From contig CAJTYO010000104.1 of NCBI GenBank assembly GCA_910584045.1, positions 1 through 5,501 on the forward strand: a stretch of DNA of 5,501 bases. Reading direction: 5' to 3'. Under the pieces are notes generated by a model that searched no databases, was not told where the DNA came from, and was given only the letters and a program-made list of their open reading frames with translations. Shown piece after piece: positions 1 through 4,998 of the stretch. The stretch comes from an uncultured Oscillospiraceae bacterium. GTDB taxonomy: Bacteria > Bacillota > Clostridia > Oscillospirales > Oscillospiraceae. The first letter of the stretch is position 1, and every line of letters begins with the position of its first letter. The translations under genes and the position numbers were made by a program.

Positions 1-312
1 GTAGTCAGTTTTGTCCTCCCGCTGGATTTGCGCCGCGAGGAACTCCTCATCGCTGATGAGACGTGGGTAGACGCCTGTCCCCAGGTATTTCCCATTCTCC
101 AGAATCCGCTTGACCATGTGCTTATTCCACTGGCTGGTATGCTGGTGGTAGGGGATGTTCCCTCTGCTCATCTCCTCCGCGATCCTGCCGAAGGAGGCCC
201 CCGCCAGGTAGCGGGTGAAGATGTTCTGAACCGCGTCAGCCTCCGTAGGGCAGGGGATGGTTTCGCCGCCCCGCACCATGTAGCCGAAGGGGGTCTTTCT
301 CTGCCATGCCAT
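1..312 (-). CDS. Recombinase-family protein lacking the serine catalytic domain (C-terminus outside window)
   Basis: This is the first 104 codons of a reading frame that runs off the low-coordinate edge. It begins MAWQRKTPFGYMVRGG and continues with residues typical of the Recombinase domain that follows the resolvase domain in large serine recombinases: a PFGY motif near residue 8, a 'TEADAVQNIF' helix near 23-32, and 'WNKHMVKRILENGKYLG' near 67-83. The PFGY aligns with TPYGY at residue 183 of the neighbouring full recombinase, so the whole catalytic domain with its serine is absent. The start is supported by AAAGGCGG about 8 nt upstream and by TAATG overlap with the upstream recombinase stop, which implies translational coupling. 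From family knowledge, recombinase paralogues often sit in tandem at the ends of clostridial elements. I infer an accessory or DNA-binding role. The unseen C-terminus prevents a firm call. Confidence 0.8.
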   Translation of the reverse strand, partial: MAWQRKTPFGYMVRGGETIPCPTEADAVQNIFTRYLAGASFGRIAEEMSRGNIPYHQHTSQWNKHMVKRILENGKYLGTGVYPRLISDEEFLAAQIQREDKTDY

Positions 313-1901
313 TACCGTACCGCCTTTCCAATCCGCTCTGTCAGCTCCAGGCCGTTGAGCAGGGTGAATTTCAGGGTGTCCGCCGAGACGATCACGATCC
401 GCCTGACCAGTGACTCGAACAGCTCCTGGCTGGGTTCCCCCAGCCACTGGGGGCCGTCCTCCAGGCAGTCCAGCATGATTTCGGTGTCCTGGATCTGGGT
501 GTCCTCGCTGGTGGAGTCCATGATGCGCCGGCGCAGCCGTCTCAGCGTCCTCAGCTTCTGCTCGATCTCACCCTGCTGGGATAAATAAAGAGCAGGATCA
601 ACGTACCCTTTCGACTTCAGTCGAACCAGTACGAGATTCTGCTCAGACAGACGGGCGATTTCTTTGTCGATGTCGCTGATTTTGCAGTTTGTGCGCAGTT
701 CCCGCTCCCGCAGCTCCCGGAGCTGCTCCAGCACGGTACGCAGGATCGTGCCGCCATCCGCTTTCAGCTTGTGGTAGAGCCGAAGCAGGGCCGCTGTGAT
801 CTCCGCCTCCGGCACCTGGGGGACGGGGCAGCGGGACTTGGCGTCGTCATGGCGGTTGCACACCCAGTAGGTCTTGCCGTTGGTGACCTTCCTGCGGCAG
901 ATGGAGCCGCAGCCCCCGCAGACAATGCGCTTGCTGTAGACCGACGCCTCCGGCTTGGAGGAGTTACCGGCGAACTGCGTCCGGCGAAGGGCCATCAGGT
1001 CTTGCACCCGCTGGAAGTCCTCCTTGGACACAATGGGCGGGTGGCAGTTCTCCACGAAGTACCGGGGCTTCTGTCCCCGGTTCGGCACCTGCCGGAAGGG
1101 GATGGTATCGGTGGCGAAGCTCTTTTGCCAGAGCATATCGCCGGTGTAGGAGACGTTGGTCAGGATGTACTGCACCGTGTTTGGATACCATCCCTCTCGG
1201 CCATGGCCCCGGACAGCCCCCAGCTCATTCAGCTCATGGGCGATATCCGCCGTCCCCTGGCCCTTGAGGTAGGCGTTGTAGATATACCGGACGATCTCCG
1301 CCTCCTCGGGGATGATCTCCAGTTCCCGCCCTGCCAGCCGGTAGCCGTAGGGGGTAGACGGAGGGACGAAGATTCCCTTCTCCATCCGCATCCGAACGCT
1401 GACCCTCATATTGTTGGAGTGGTTGGTGGACTCCATCTGGGAGAAAGCGCCGTAGATCTGGGCGATCTGCTCGGTGGTCATCTTCCCGGTGTCGATGTTC
1501 TCTTTCTCGAAGCAGATGGAGATGCCCAGCCGGAGCAGTTCCCGCACATACCGGATGTAGTCCGTGGTGTTCCGGGCGAAGCGGGAGGTGGACTTGACCA
1601 GCACCCGGTCGATCTTCCCGTCACGGCAGTCCGCGATCATGCGGTTGAACTCCTCACGCTTCCGGGCCTCCAGTCCGGACAGGCCCTCGTCGGCGTAGAC
1701 GTCCACCAGTTCCCAGTCCTCCCTGGAGGAGATGAACTTGGTGTAGAAGTCCACCTGGGCCATGTAGGAGTTGAGCTGGTCAGCCGAGTCGCTGCTGACC
1801 CTGGCGTATGCCGCCACCCGGAGCTTCGCCGCCTCGGGCTTCCTGGGGTCAATGACGGTAATTCTCGGACGCCTTGCGGCAGTAGTGTTTGTCTGTACCA
1901 T
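312..1901 (-). CDS. Large serine recombinase (site-specific integrase), 529 aa
   Basis: The protein cuts and rejoins DNA through a serine-DNA link and probably integrates and excises the element. The resolvase domain spans about residues 28-175, with YARVSS (catalytic Ser36), a DEGLSG motif at 71-76 and SRFARN at 106-111, the usual active-site arginine motif. The Recombinase domain follows at about 180-305, starting at TPYGY (183-187). A zinc ribbon has Cys328 and Cys331 (CGGC), Cys348 and Cys358. A charged, Leu/Arg-rich segment at about 385-465 is the expected coiled coil. A C-terminal tail (LFESLVRRIVI) is typical of clostridial members. Length is normal and no key residue is missing. An upstream in-frame ATG would add 10 residues, but the strong AAAGGAGGTC lies 9 nt before this ATG, so this start is preferred. 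The stop overlaps the next recombinase gene as TAATG. Confidence 0.95.
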   Translation of the reverse strand: MVQTNTTAARRPRITVIDPRKPEAAKLRVAAYARVSSDSADQLNSYMAQVDFYTKFISSREDWELVDVYADEGLSGLEARKREEFNRMIADCRDGKIDRVLVKSTSRFARNTTDYIRYVRELLRLGISICFEKENIDTGKMTTEQIAQIYGAFSQMESTNHSNNMRVSVRMRMEKGIFVPPSTPYGYRLAGRELEIIPEEAEIVRYIYNAYLKGQGTADIAHELNELGAVRGHGREGWYPNTVQYILTNVSYTGDMLWQKSFATDTIPFRQVPNRGQKPRYFVENCHPPIVSKEDFQRVQDLMALRRTQFAGNSSKPEASVYSKRIVCGGCGSICRRKVTNGKTYWVCNRHDDAKSRCPVPQVPEAEITAALLRLYHKLKADGGTILRTVLEQLRELRERELRTNCKISDIDKEIARLSEQNLVLVRLKSKGYVDPALYLSQQGEIEQKLRTLRRLRRRIMDSTSEDTQIQDTEIMLDCLEDGPQWLGEPSQELFESLVRRIVIVSADTLKFTLLNGLELTERIGKAVR

Positions 1902-1910
1902 ATCTTTTTT

Positions 1911-1920
1911 GACCTCCTTT
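1911..1920 (-). promoter_or_regulatory. Ribosome binding site of the serine recombinase
   Basis: The minus strand reads AAAGGAGGTC, a near-perfect Shine-Dalgarno, 9 nt before the ATG at 1901. It decides the start against the upstream in-frame ATG at 1931. I found no convincing promoter in the 111 bases between the small gene upstream and this one, so the recombinase is probably read from the upstream transcript. Confidence 0.85.
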
Positions 1921-2012
1921 CTGCGACACACAATATCACAAGTTTTTTGAAACAGCTATTCACCAATACCAACCAAAAACAGCCCTCAAAACCAAGCAGA
2001 ATGTACCTGTTC

Positions 2013-2168
2013 TCAGGCAAAAATCAAGGTGGGCCGGAGCCGCCGCTTCAGTTCGGCCTTGGCCCGCTCCGTCTCCGCTTCCGACAGGAGCTTTCGCTCC
2101 GCCATACTCTCCAGCATCCGAAGAGCGGAGAGGAAGGTGACATTGTCCCGCAGTTCCTTTGTAGTCAT
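2013..2168 (-). CDS. Small SHOCT-like helical protein, 51 aa
   Basis: The frame encodes 51 residues starting MTTKELRDNVTFLSALRMLE, followed by a charged helix rich in Glu, Lys and Arg (about residues 22-44) and a hydrophobic end (LIFA). The pattern 'L..M...KLLSEAE.ERAKAEL' resembles the SHOCT short C-terminal domain, in which a short helix, a 'G/K-L-L-(T/S)-xx-E' turn and a second helix follow each other. Proteins of this kind commonly precede recombinases in clostridial elements. The ribosome site AAGGAGG (2180-2186) is 11 nt upstream. A second ATG at 2173 sits at closer spacing but reaches a stop after two codons (ATGCTATGA), so it cannot encode this protein. It lies between mazF and the serine recombinase, probably in one transcript. 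Its function is unknown. I infer a helper role for recombination or regulation only from position. Confidence 0.75.
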   Translation of the reverse strand: MTTKELRDNVTFLSALRMLESMAERKLLSEAETERAKAELKRRLRPTLIFA

Positions 2169-2198
2169 AGCATTAACGCCCTCCTTATCTGAGAGCCG

Positions 2199-2229
2199 CC
2201 CATCGGGAACCGTGAGCGGCCCCGATGGG
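2199..2229 (-). repeat. 9-bp perfect inverted repeat (hairpin) between mazF and the small gene
   Basis: CCCATCGGG (2199-2207) pairs exactly with CCCGATGGG (2221-2229) across a 13-nt loop. No T-run follows on the minus strand, so it does not look like an intrinsic terminator. It sits 46 nt after the mazF stop and about 13 nt before the small gene's Shine-Dalgarno. It could be an RNA-processing or stability element separating toxin expression from downstream genes, or a protein-binding site. Confidence 0.6.
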
Positions 2230-2274
2230 TTAATGGAAAAACAGCAGAGATACAGTCTCCGCTATGTATATAGT

Positions 2275-2649
2275 TCAGCGGTATGTTTCCGCAAGCCCCA
2301 CGCTGATGTGCAGAGCGGCGTCCACTTCCCACATCTTGTCCTCACCCACGCTGCCCATGTACTCACCCAGGCGGGACTTGTCCAGCGTCCGAACCTGCTC
2401 CAGCAGGACAGTGGAATCCCGGAACAGGCCGCAGGCCGCGCCCTTGAGCCGCACATGGGTGGGCTGGCGCTTGCCCTTGACGTACCCCGTAATGGCGGCA
2501 GCGATGACGGTGGGGCTGTGGTGGTTGCCCACGTTGTTCTGGAGGATCAGGACAGGCCGGATGCCTCCCTGCTCCGAGCCGGTGACCGGCGTGAGATCGG
2601 CGTAATAGATATCGCCCCGCTGAATGGGACGGGTCCTCTTGAAATCCAT
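2275..2649 (-). CDS. mazF: MazF/PemK-family endoribonuclease toxin, 124 aa
   Basis: The protein is a sequence-specific mRNA-cutting toxin by family. It keeps the MazF core: RGDIYYADL (residues 11-19), PVTGSEQGGIRPVLI (21-35), then QNNVGNHHSPTVIAAAIT (37-54), and a later LLEQVRTLDKSRL. It lines up closely with Bacillus MazF. The expected active-site pair is present as Arg31 (in GIRPV) and Thr54 (in AAIT), so the enzyme looks intact, and the length is normal. The chosen start has AGAGGAG (2659-2665) 9 nt upstream. An in-frame ATG at 2760 would add 37 residues through a hairpin and lacks a good ribosome site. No MazE-like gene is adjacent. The upstream 330 nt is stem-rich and non-coding, with a promoter. 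It may stabilise the element or act as a stress RNase. The family call is firm; the target and antidote are unknown. Confidence 0.93.
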   Translation of the reverse strand: MDFKRTRPIQRGDIYYADLTPVTGSEQGGIRPVLILQNNVGNHHSPTVIAAAITGYVKGKRQPTHVRLKGAACGLFRDSTVLLEQVRTLDKSRLGEYMGSVGEDKMWEVDAALHISVGLAETYR

Positions 2650-2670
2650 AGTCGTTTTCTCCTCTGTTTT

Positions 2671-2998
2671 GAAAAGACGGGGCCGCTCCTGCGCAGGTTG
2701 GCGCAAAGATATTGCTATCCTTTTTGCGGAGAGCGGCCCCGCTTTCTTATCGTTGATCATTTGCTGGCTCTATTCGACACTACTTCCCGAGCCTTGGGCG
2801 GCAGTCTGGAACTGTGCTGGCGCACATCACGGGCGTTTCACCCCTCCGAGGTTCTCTCCGAGCTGCCCCCATTGCGTGATCCTGCGTAGCAGGGCTGTGG
2901 CTGGGCAGGAGTATCATTGTGTTCTGACGGGGTCGTTGCGAAACAGCTTGCCAGGGCTGTTTTGGGATGGATGGGGACCGCTGGGCACCTTATTTGGC
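2671..2998 (-). ncRNA. Candidate structured leader or non-coding RNA upstream of mazF
   Basis: No believable protein is encoded here. All minus frames are broken by stops, and the plus frames have no ribosome sites. Several compact stems can be read directly: AAACAGC/GCTGTTT (2941-2947 with 2956-2962), CCTGC/GCAGG (2881-2885 with 2889-2893), ATCACG/CGTGAT (2826-2831 with 2875-2880), GGGCGGCAG/CTGCCCCC with one bulge (2796-2804 with 2863-2870), TGTGC/GCACA (2813-2817 with 2822-2826), and the terminal 10-bp stem at 2679-2740. The third and fourth stems cross, so they form a pseudoknot or exclude each other. A promoter lies just upstream at 3004-3032. I infer a transcript of about 300-330 nt, either a free RNA or the 5' leader of mazF. 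I do not recognise it as a named RNA family. Confidence 0.4.
2672..2740 (-). terminator. Terminator-like hairpin or attenuator just upstream of mazF
   Basis: GGGGCCGCTC (2679-2688) pairs perfectly with GAGCGGCCCC (2731-2740). The 42-nt interior contains a second stem, TGCGC (2690-2694) with GCGCA (2701-2705). On the minus strand the stem is followed by GTCTTTTC, a short and interrupted T-run. That would make it a weak intrinsic terminator, with its last bases only a few nt before the mazF Shine-Dalgarno. It may reduce read-through into mazF rather than block it. Confidence 0.5.
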
Positions 2999-3003
2999 CG
3001 TCT

Positions 3004-3032
3004 TTTATAACAGAAAAGAAAATTCACTGCAA
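3004..3032 (-). promoter_or_regulatory. Sigma-A-type promoter facing mazF
   Basis: The minus strand has TTGCAG (3027-3032), a 17-nt spacer, then TATAAA (3004-3009), close to the TTGACA/TATAAT consensus with ideal spacing. Transcription would start near 2997, giving about 350 nt of leader before the mazF ATG. Confidence 0.65.
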
Positions 3033-3217
3033 TTCCTTTGCCGCTACAGGTGGTCTTGGCGCATCTGACCTATCGCTTTCCGTTTCTCACACGGACCGTC
3101 AGGGAACGTATTCCAGTTGCCGGATATGACCGCAGGGCGCGGTGTTTTTCAAAGAGCACGAGGGGCTGTTTTGCCCTCTCATCCCTTTACCACAACCTCC
3201 AGAGCCTGAAACCGACA
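3033..3217. other. Non-coding stretch between the sigma-like gene and the mazF promoter
   Basis: No gene can be supported here. Short minus-strand frames exist but lack ribosome sites. The DNA contains small stems: TCCGT/ACGGA (in 3080-3096), nested in CTGAC/GTCAG (3065-3102), and ACCGC/GCGGT (3129-3133 with 3139-3143). The last is followed on the plus strand by GTTTTTC, so it could be a weak plus-strand terminator. Near 3165-3181 an imperfect GAGGGC/GCCCCTC stem follows the sigma-like gene's stop by about 30 nt on the minus strand and may be a weak 3' end for that gene. Confidence 0.4.
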
Positions 3218-3772
3218 TTATTTTTTCAAAAATTCCAAAACAAATTTTTCAAAGGCTTCTTTCCGCCTCTGAACAGTCCGATCACTGAGACGGTATTTTT
3301 TGCATAGATCGTTTGTGCAGGAACGCTTTGCCCCGGCCATGTAGAGATCCATCAGCTCCTCCGCCCAGGGCTGCCAGGCCCGCAGCGCACATTTCAGTTC
3401 TTCTATGAGAACCTGATCCGCTACAGCGCCCTCGAGATTGAATCCAGAGGGAACGCATTCGTGCAGCGTCTCTACATCAGTATCCGGGACTCCGGCGTCC
3501 AGAGACTGATGTGTATAGCGCATACCAAGCTTACGATTCTTCTGTCTGATCGTATTTTTGCTGTTCCACTCCCGATGCTCCGAGGCGGGCACTTCGATAT
3601 ACATACAATCCACTTCATCCCCGTCCTCAATACAGTCCTTCATGAAGCGGCGGCGCTGCTCTAACGGCAGCCGCCTGTTTTTTTTCAGAATGGCGTCCCA
3701 CTCCTCTTGTGTCGCGGCGGCAAGCTGCCGGGTACCGTTGACCTGCTTATAGACCAAATATGTAAATTTCAT
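3218..3772 (-). CDS. Sigma-factor-like helix-turn-helix regulator of a mobile element, 184 aa
   Basis: The protein starts MKFTYLVYKQVNGTRQLAAA and resembles the RNA polymerase sigma-like proteins often carried by clostridial integrative elements. Its C-terminal part has a region-4-like helix-turn-helix at about residues 150-176 (CTNDLCKKYRLSDRTVQRRK), which in this fold would touch the promoter -35 region. Residues 118-146 (a 'VLIEELKCALRAWQPWAEEL' helix pair) precede it. The N-terminal ~110 residues, with 'EQRRRFMKDCIEDGDEVD' at 38-55, match the conserved N-terminus of that group, but I cannot see a classical region 2. The start is set by GGAG 9 nt upstream. That site lies inside a long hairpin (3777-3832), so translation is probably controlled. 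A TTG start at 3859 would read through the hairpin and has no ribosome site. The true targets, and whether it binds core polymerase, are unknown. Confidence 0.8.
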   Translation of the reverse strand: MKFTYLVYKQVNGTRQLAAATQEEWDAILKKNRRLPLEQRRRFMKDCIEDGDEVDCMYIEVPASEHREWNSKNTIRQKNRKLGMRYTHQSLDAGVPDTDVETLHECVPSGFNLEGAVADQVLIEELKCALRAWQPWAEELMDLYMAGAKRSCTNDLCKKYRLSDRTVQRRKEAFEKFVLEFLKK

Positions 3773-3776
3773 TTGG

Positions 3777-3832
3777 GTGATCTCCAATCTCAAAATTTGG
3801 GGGAAAGGTGCGGTTTTGAGATTGGAGGTCAC
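3777..3832 (-). promoter_or_regulatory. Long inverted repeat sequestering the sigma-like gene's ribosome site
   Basis: GTGATCTCCAATCTCAAAA (3777-3795) pairs with the arm at 3814-3832 at 18 of 19 positions, 14 of them uninterrupted, across an 18-nt loop. In the minus-strand RNA the 3' arm contains GGAG, the Shine-Dalgarno of the sigma-like gene, and ends 4 nt before its ATG. Folding would block initiation. The 5' arm contains the stop codon of a 14-codon leader ORF. It has no T-run after it, so it is a translational switch or a palindromic operator rather than a terminator. Confidence 0.75.
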
Positions 3833-3873
3833 GGGTATTTCGCTGTATAGGGCTGCCAAAAGTGCAGAGACAT
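3829..3873 (-). CDS. Candidate 14-aa leader peptide
   Basis: On the minus strand AAGGA (3879-3883), then 5 nt, then ATG opens a frame encoding MSLHFWQPYTAKYP, ending in TGA at 3829-3831. The stop lies within the 5' arm of the hairpin that hides the downstream Shine-Dalgarno. A ribosome finishing or stalling on the leader would cover that arm and free the sigma-like gene's start. This is the arrangement of translational attenuators such as that of ermC. The residues are aromatic and proline-rich near the end (WQPY, YP), which might favour slow translation. That it is translated is inference. Short frames with a good ribosome site can arise by chance, so confidence rests on its placement relative to the hairpin. 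Confidence 0.45.
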   Translation of the reverse strand: MSLHFWQPYTAKYP

Positions 3874-3880
3874 AAAAATC

Positions 3881-3906
3881 CTTTCCGCCTTTCAGCTGGC
3901 GAAAAG
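3881..3906 (-). promoter_or_regulatory. Hairpin covering the leader peptide's ribosome site
   Basis: On the minus strand CTTTTCGCC (3898-3906) pairs with GGCGGAAAG (3881-3889) over 9 bp with one G-U pair and an 8-nt loop. The 3' arm overlaps the AAGGA (3879-3883) proposed for the leader ORF. It sits between the upstream terminator and the leader, giving a possible second layer of control. Confidence 0.45.
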
Positions 3907-3912
3907 GACAAC

Positions 3913-3958
3913 AAAAAAGGAGCCTTACACATAGCTAAAAAGCTACCTGTAAGGCTCC
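3913..3958 (-). terminator. Strong intrinsic terminator after the XRE-immA-zinc ribbon operon
   Basis: GGAGCCTTACA (3919-3929) pairs exactly with TGTAAGGCTCC (3948-3958). Inside, TAGCT (3932-3936) pairs with AGCTA (3941-3945) around an AAAA loop. On the minus strand the stem is followed directly by TTTTTT (3913-3918). This is a textbook Rho-independent terminator. I see no good promoter between it and the sigma-like gene, so it may also act as an attenuator through which that gene is read. Confidence 0.9.
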
Positions 3959-4130
3959 GAACGCGATGGCTCCCGTAGTTACATCCCTGATATCCCGGCC
4001 TGCCGCGGCCCGAGTATCGGGCGGGGCCGGTCAGGAGAGGCAGTGTAGTGCGATGTGATACGCTGCCTGCTCGGTGATGACGGGCGGTTGGTGCGCTTGA
4101 CTAAGTATTGGGGTTGAGGGAGAGACGGGA
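3959..4130 (-). other. Structured 3' tail of the XRE-immA-zinc ribbon transcript
   Basis: These 172 bases separate the zinc-ribbon stop from the terminator. They fold readily: CCGGCC (3995-4000) with GGCCGG (4025-4030) encloses GCCCGA/TCGGGC (4008-4013 with 4017-4022), and AGGCAG (4038-4043) pairs with CTGCCT (4063-4068). A GTG frame of 51 codons (3979-4134) overlaps the zinc-ribbon stop, but its Pro/Arg/Ser-rich product and poor ribosome site make it unconvincing. GGCTCC occurs at 3953-3958 and again at 3967-3972, so alternative pairing with the terminator arm is possible. Confidence 0.4.
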
Positions 4131-4349
4131 TCACGCTCCCGCCTGCTGCTGCTCAATATTTACTTCTCTCTGAAATATCATGCCGATCTGTGCCCCGCAT
4201 TTTGGACATTTGGTGAACCACTCCGCCTTGGCGGACTGCCGTGGCCCGAAGAGCCGCAGGTGCGCGGGATCTGTCTGGCTTGCCGCGTCCAGAATACGGC
4301 CCCGGTGACAAACCGGGCAGTAGATCGTGCGGGATTCCTTCTCCTTCAT
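4131..4349 (-). CDS. Small zinc-ribbon protein, 72 aa
   Basis: The protein has two CxxC knuckles: CPVC at residues 11-14 and CPKC at 48-51, separated by a 33-residue charged loop. This pattern binds one structural zinc and is common in small proteins of clostridial mobile elements. No enzymatic residues are apparent, so a DNA-, RNA- or protein-binding role is likely but not proven. The ribosome site AGGAGGTG lies 3-5 nt before the ATG. It is the third gene of the operon, starting 46 nt after immA stops, and is followed by a structured tail and a strong terminator. The C-terminus (NIEQQQAGA) looks unstructured. A longer in-frame start at 4556 would run through the immA gene in another frame and is not credible. 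Confidence 0.75.
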   Translation of the reverse strand: MKEKESRTIYCPVCHRGRILDAASQTDPAHLRLFGPRQSAKAEWFTKCPKCGAQIGMIFQREVNIEQQQAGA

Positions 4350-4395
4350 TTCCACCTCCTGCTGTTCCCTTTTTAGTGAACATAACGATAAAACT

Positions 4396-4998
4396 TTACA
4401 GCAGTCGGTGGTTGGTGAGCCGGATGCGCATGGCCTGTCTGGACACCTGAAACACATCGGCCATATCGTCGATGAGCTGGCCGTCCTGACGGCCTCCCCG
4501 GAGCTGGTAGAAGCACCGCTTGATTTGGGCGATGGGCATAAGGATGGCGGAGCCAAGCATATTGGCCTGTACTTCCAGGGTAGTCTCGGACTGTTCTGTA
4601 ATCATAGCCGCGCTCCGGCCTGTGCCGGTGTACAGCTTTTTGTGGAGTATCCAATGGGCCAGCTCGTGGGCGCAGGTAAAGCGCAGACGGCCTGTGCTGG
4701 CGTCCTCCTCACAGAGCGAGGCGTCAATGAGAATGGTGCCGGCCCGGACAGGGAAGAGGGTGTACTCCCGGTTTTCCATGTCATACACCGCCTCCAGACC
4801 TTCGTCAAAAATGGTCTTGCCCAGGATGCGGCCATTCTTCCGGAGATACTGGTACTCCAGGGATACGCCGTGGGCCTCGATCATCTCCTCAATGGGGACG
4901 GCGGCAGGGGAACCGTAGTACAGCGCGGAATCATAGCCGCACAGCACCTTTCGCGCGATATTTTCAAGCACCTGTTCCTGATAATAGATATTTGTCAT
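4396..4998 (-). CDS. ImmA/IrrE-family metallopeptidase, 200 aa
   Basis: This is a zinc peptidase of the ImmA/IrrE group. The signature FTCAHELAHWILH gives the HExxH zinc site at residues 111-115 (His111, Glu112, His115), with a likely third ligand at Glu142 in LEVQAN, followed by the family's 'AILMP' (151-155). Length is normal for the family. From ICEBs1 and phages, ImmA cleaves the partner XRE repressor (ImmR) after a stress signal, releasing excision and transfer genes. Here the partner is the XRE gene immediately upstream. The two overlap in an ATGA (4995-4998), so they are translationally coupled. GGAGGG sits 7 nt before the ATG. All catalytic residues are present, so it should be active. 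That it cleaves this particular repressor is inference from adjacency. Confidence 0.9.
   Translation of the reverse strand: MTNIYYQEQVLENIARKVLCGYDSALYYGSPAAVPIEEMIEAHGVSLEYQYLRKNGRILGKTIFDEGLEAVYDMENREYTLFPVRAGTILIDASLCEEDASTGRLRFTCAHELAHWILHKKLYTGTGRSAAMITEQSETTLEVQANMLGSAILMPIAQIKRCFYQLRGGRQDGQLIDDMADVFQVSRQAMRIRLTNHRLL

Noticed and set aside
28..588. 186-aa open frame on the plus strand
   Set aside because: It is antisense to the two recombinase genes and has no family features.
771..2192. 473-aa open frame on the plus strand
   Set aside because: It lies antisense to the serine recombinase and small gene. The product has no recognisable domain, and the frame is open only because of high GC opposite a real gene.
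2275..2760. Longer mazF start at 2760 adding 37 residues
   Set aside because: The added part passes through the terminator-like hairpin and lacks a Shine-Dalgarno. The start at 2649 has AGAGGAG and gives the normal family length.
2827..2834. GTGCGCC on the minus strand resembling a group II intron 5' end
   Set aside because: No maturase, no domain V-like hairpin and no matching 3' end were seen. The bases are explained by a short local hairpin.
2029..2889. 286-aa open frame on the plus strand
   Set aside because: It runs antisense across the SHOCT-like gene, mazF and the stem-rich leader. It has no domain and no ribosome site.
3218..3859. TTG start for the sigma-like gene adding 29 residues
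   Set aside because: It has no ribosome site, the extra residues read through the inverted repeat, and the MKFTY start matches how I recall this family beginning.
3979..4134. 51-codon GTG frame overlapping the zinc-ribbon stop
   Set aside because: The Shine-Dalgarno-like GGGAG is almost touching the GTG, the product is Pro/Arg/Ser-rich with no pattern, and the region folds as structured RNA.
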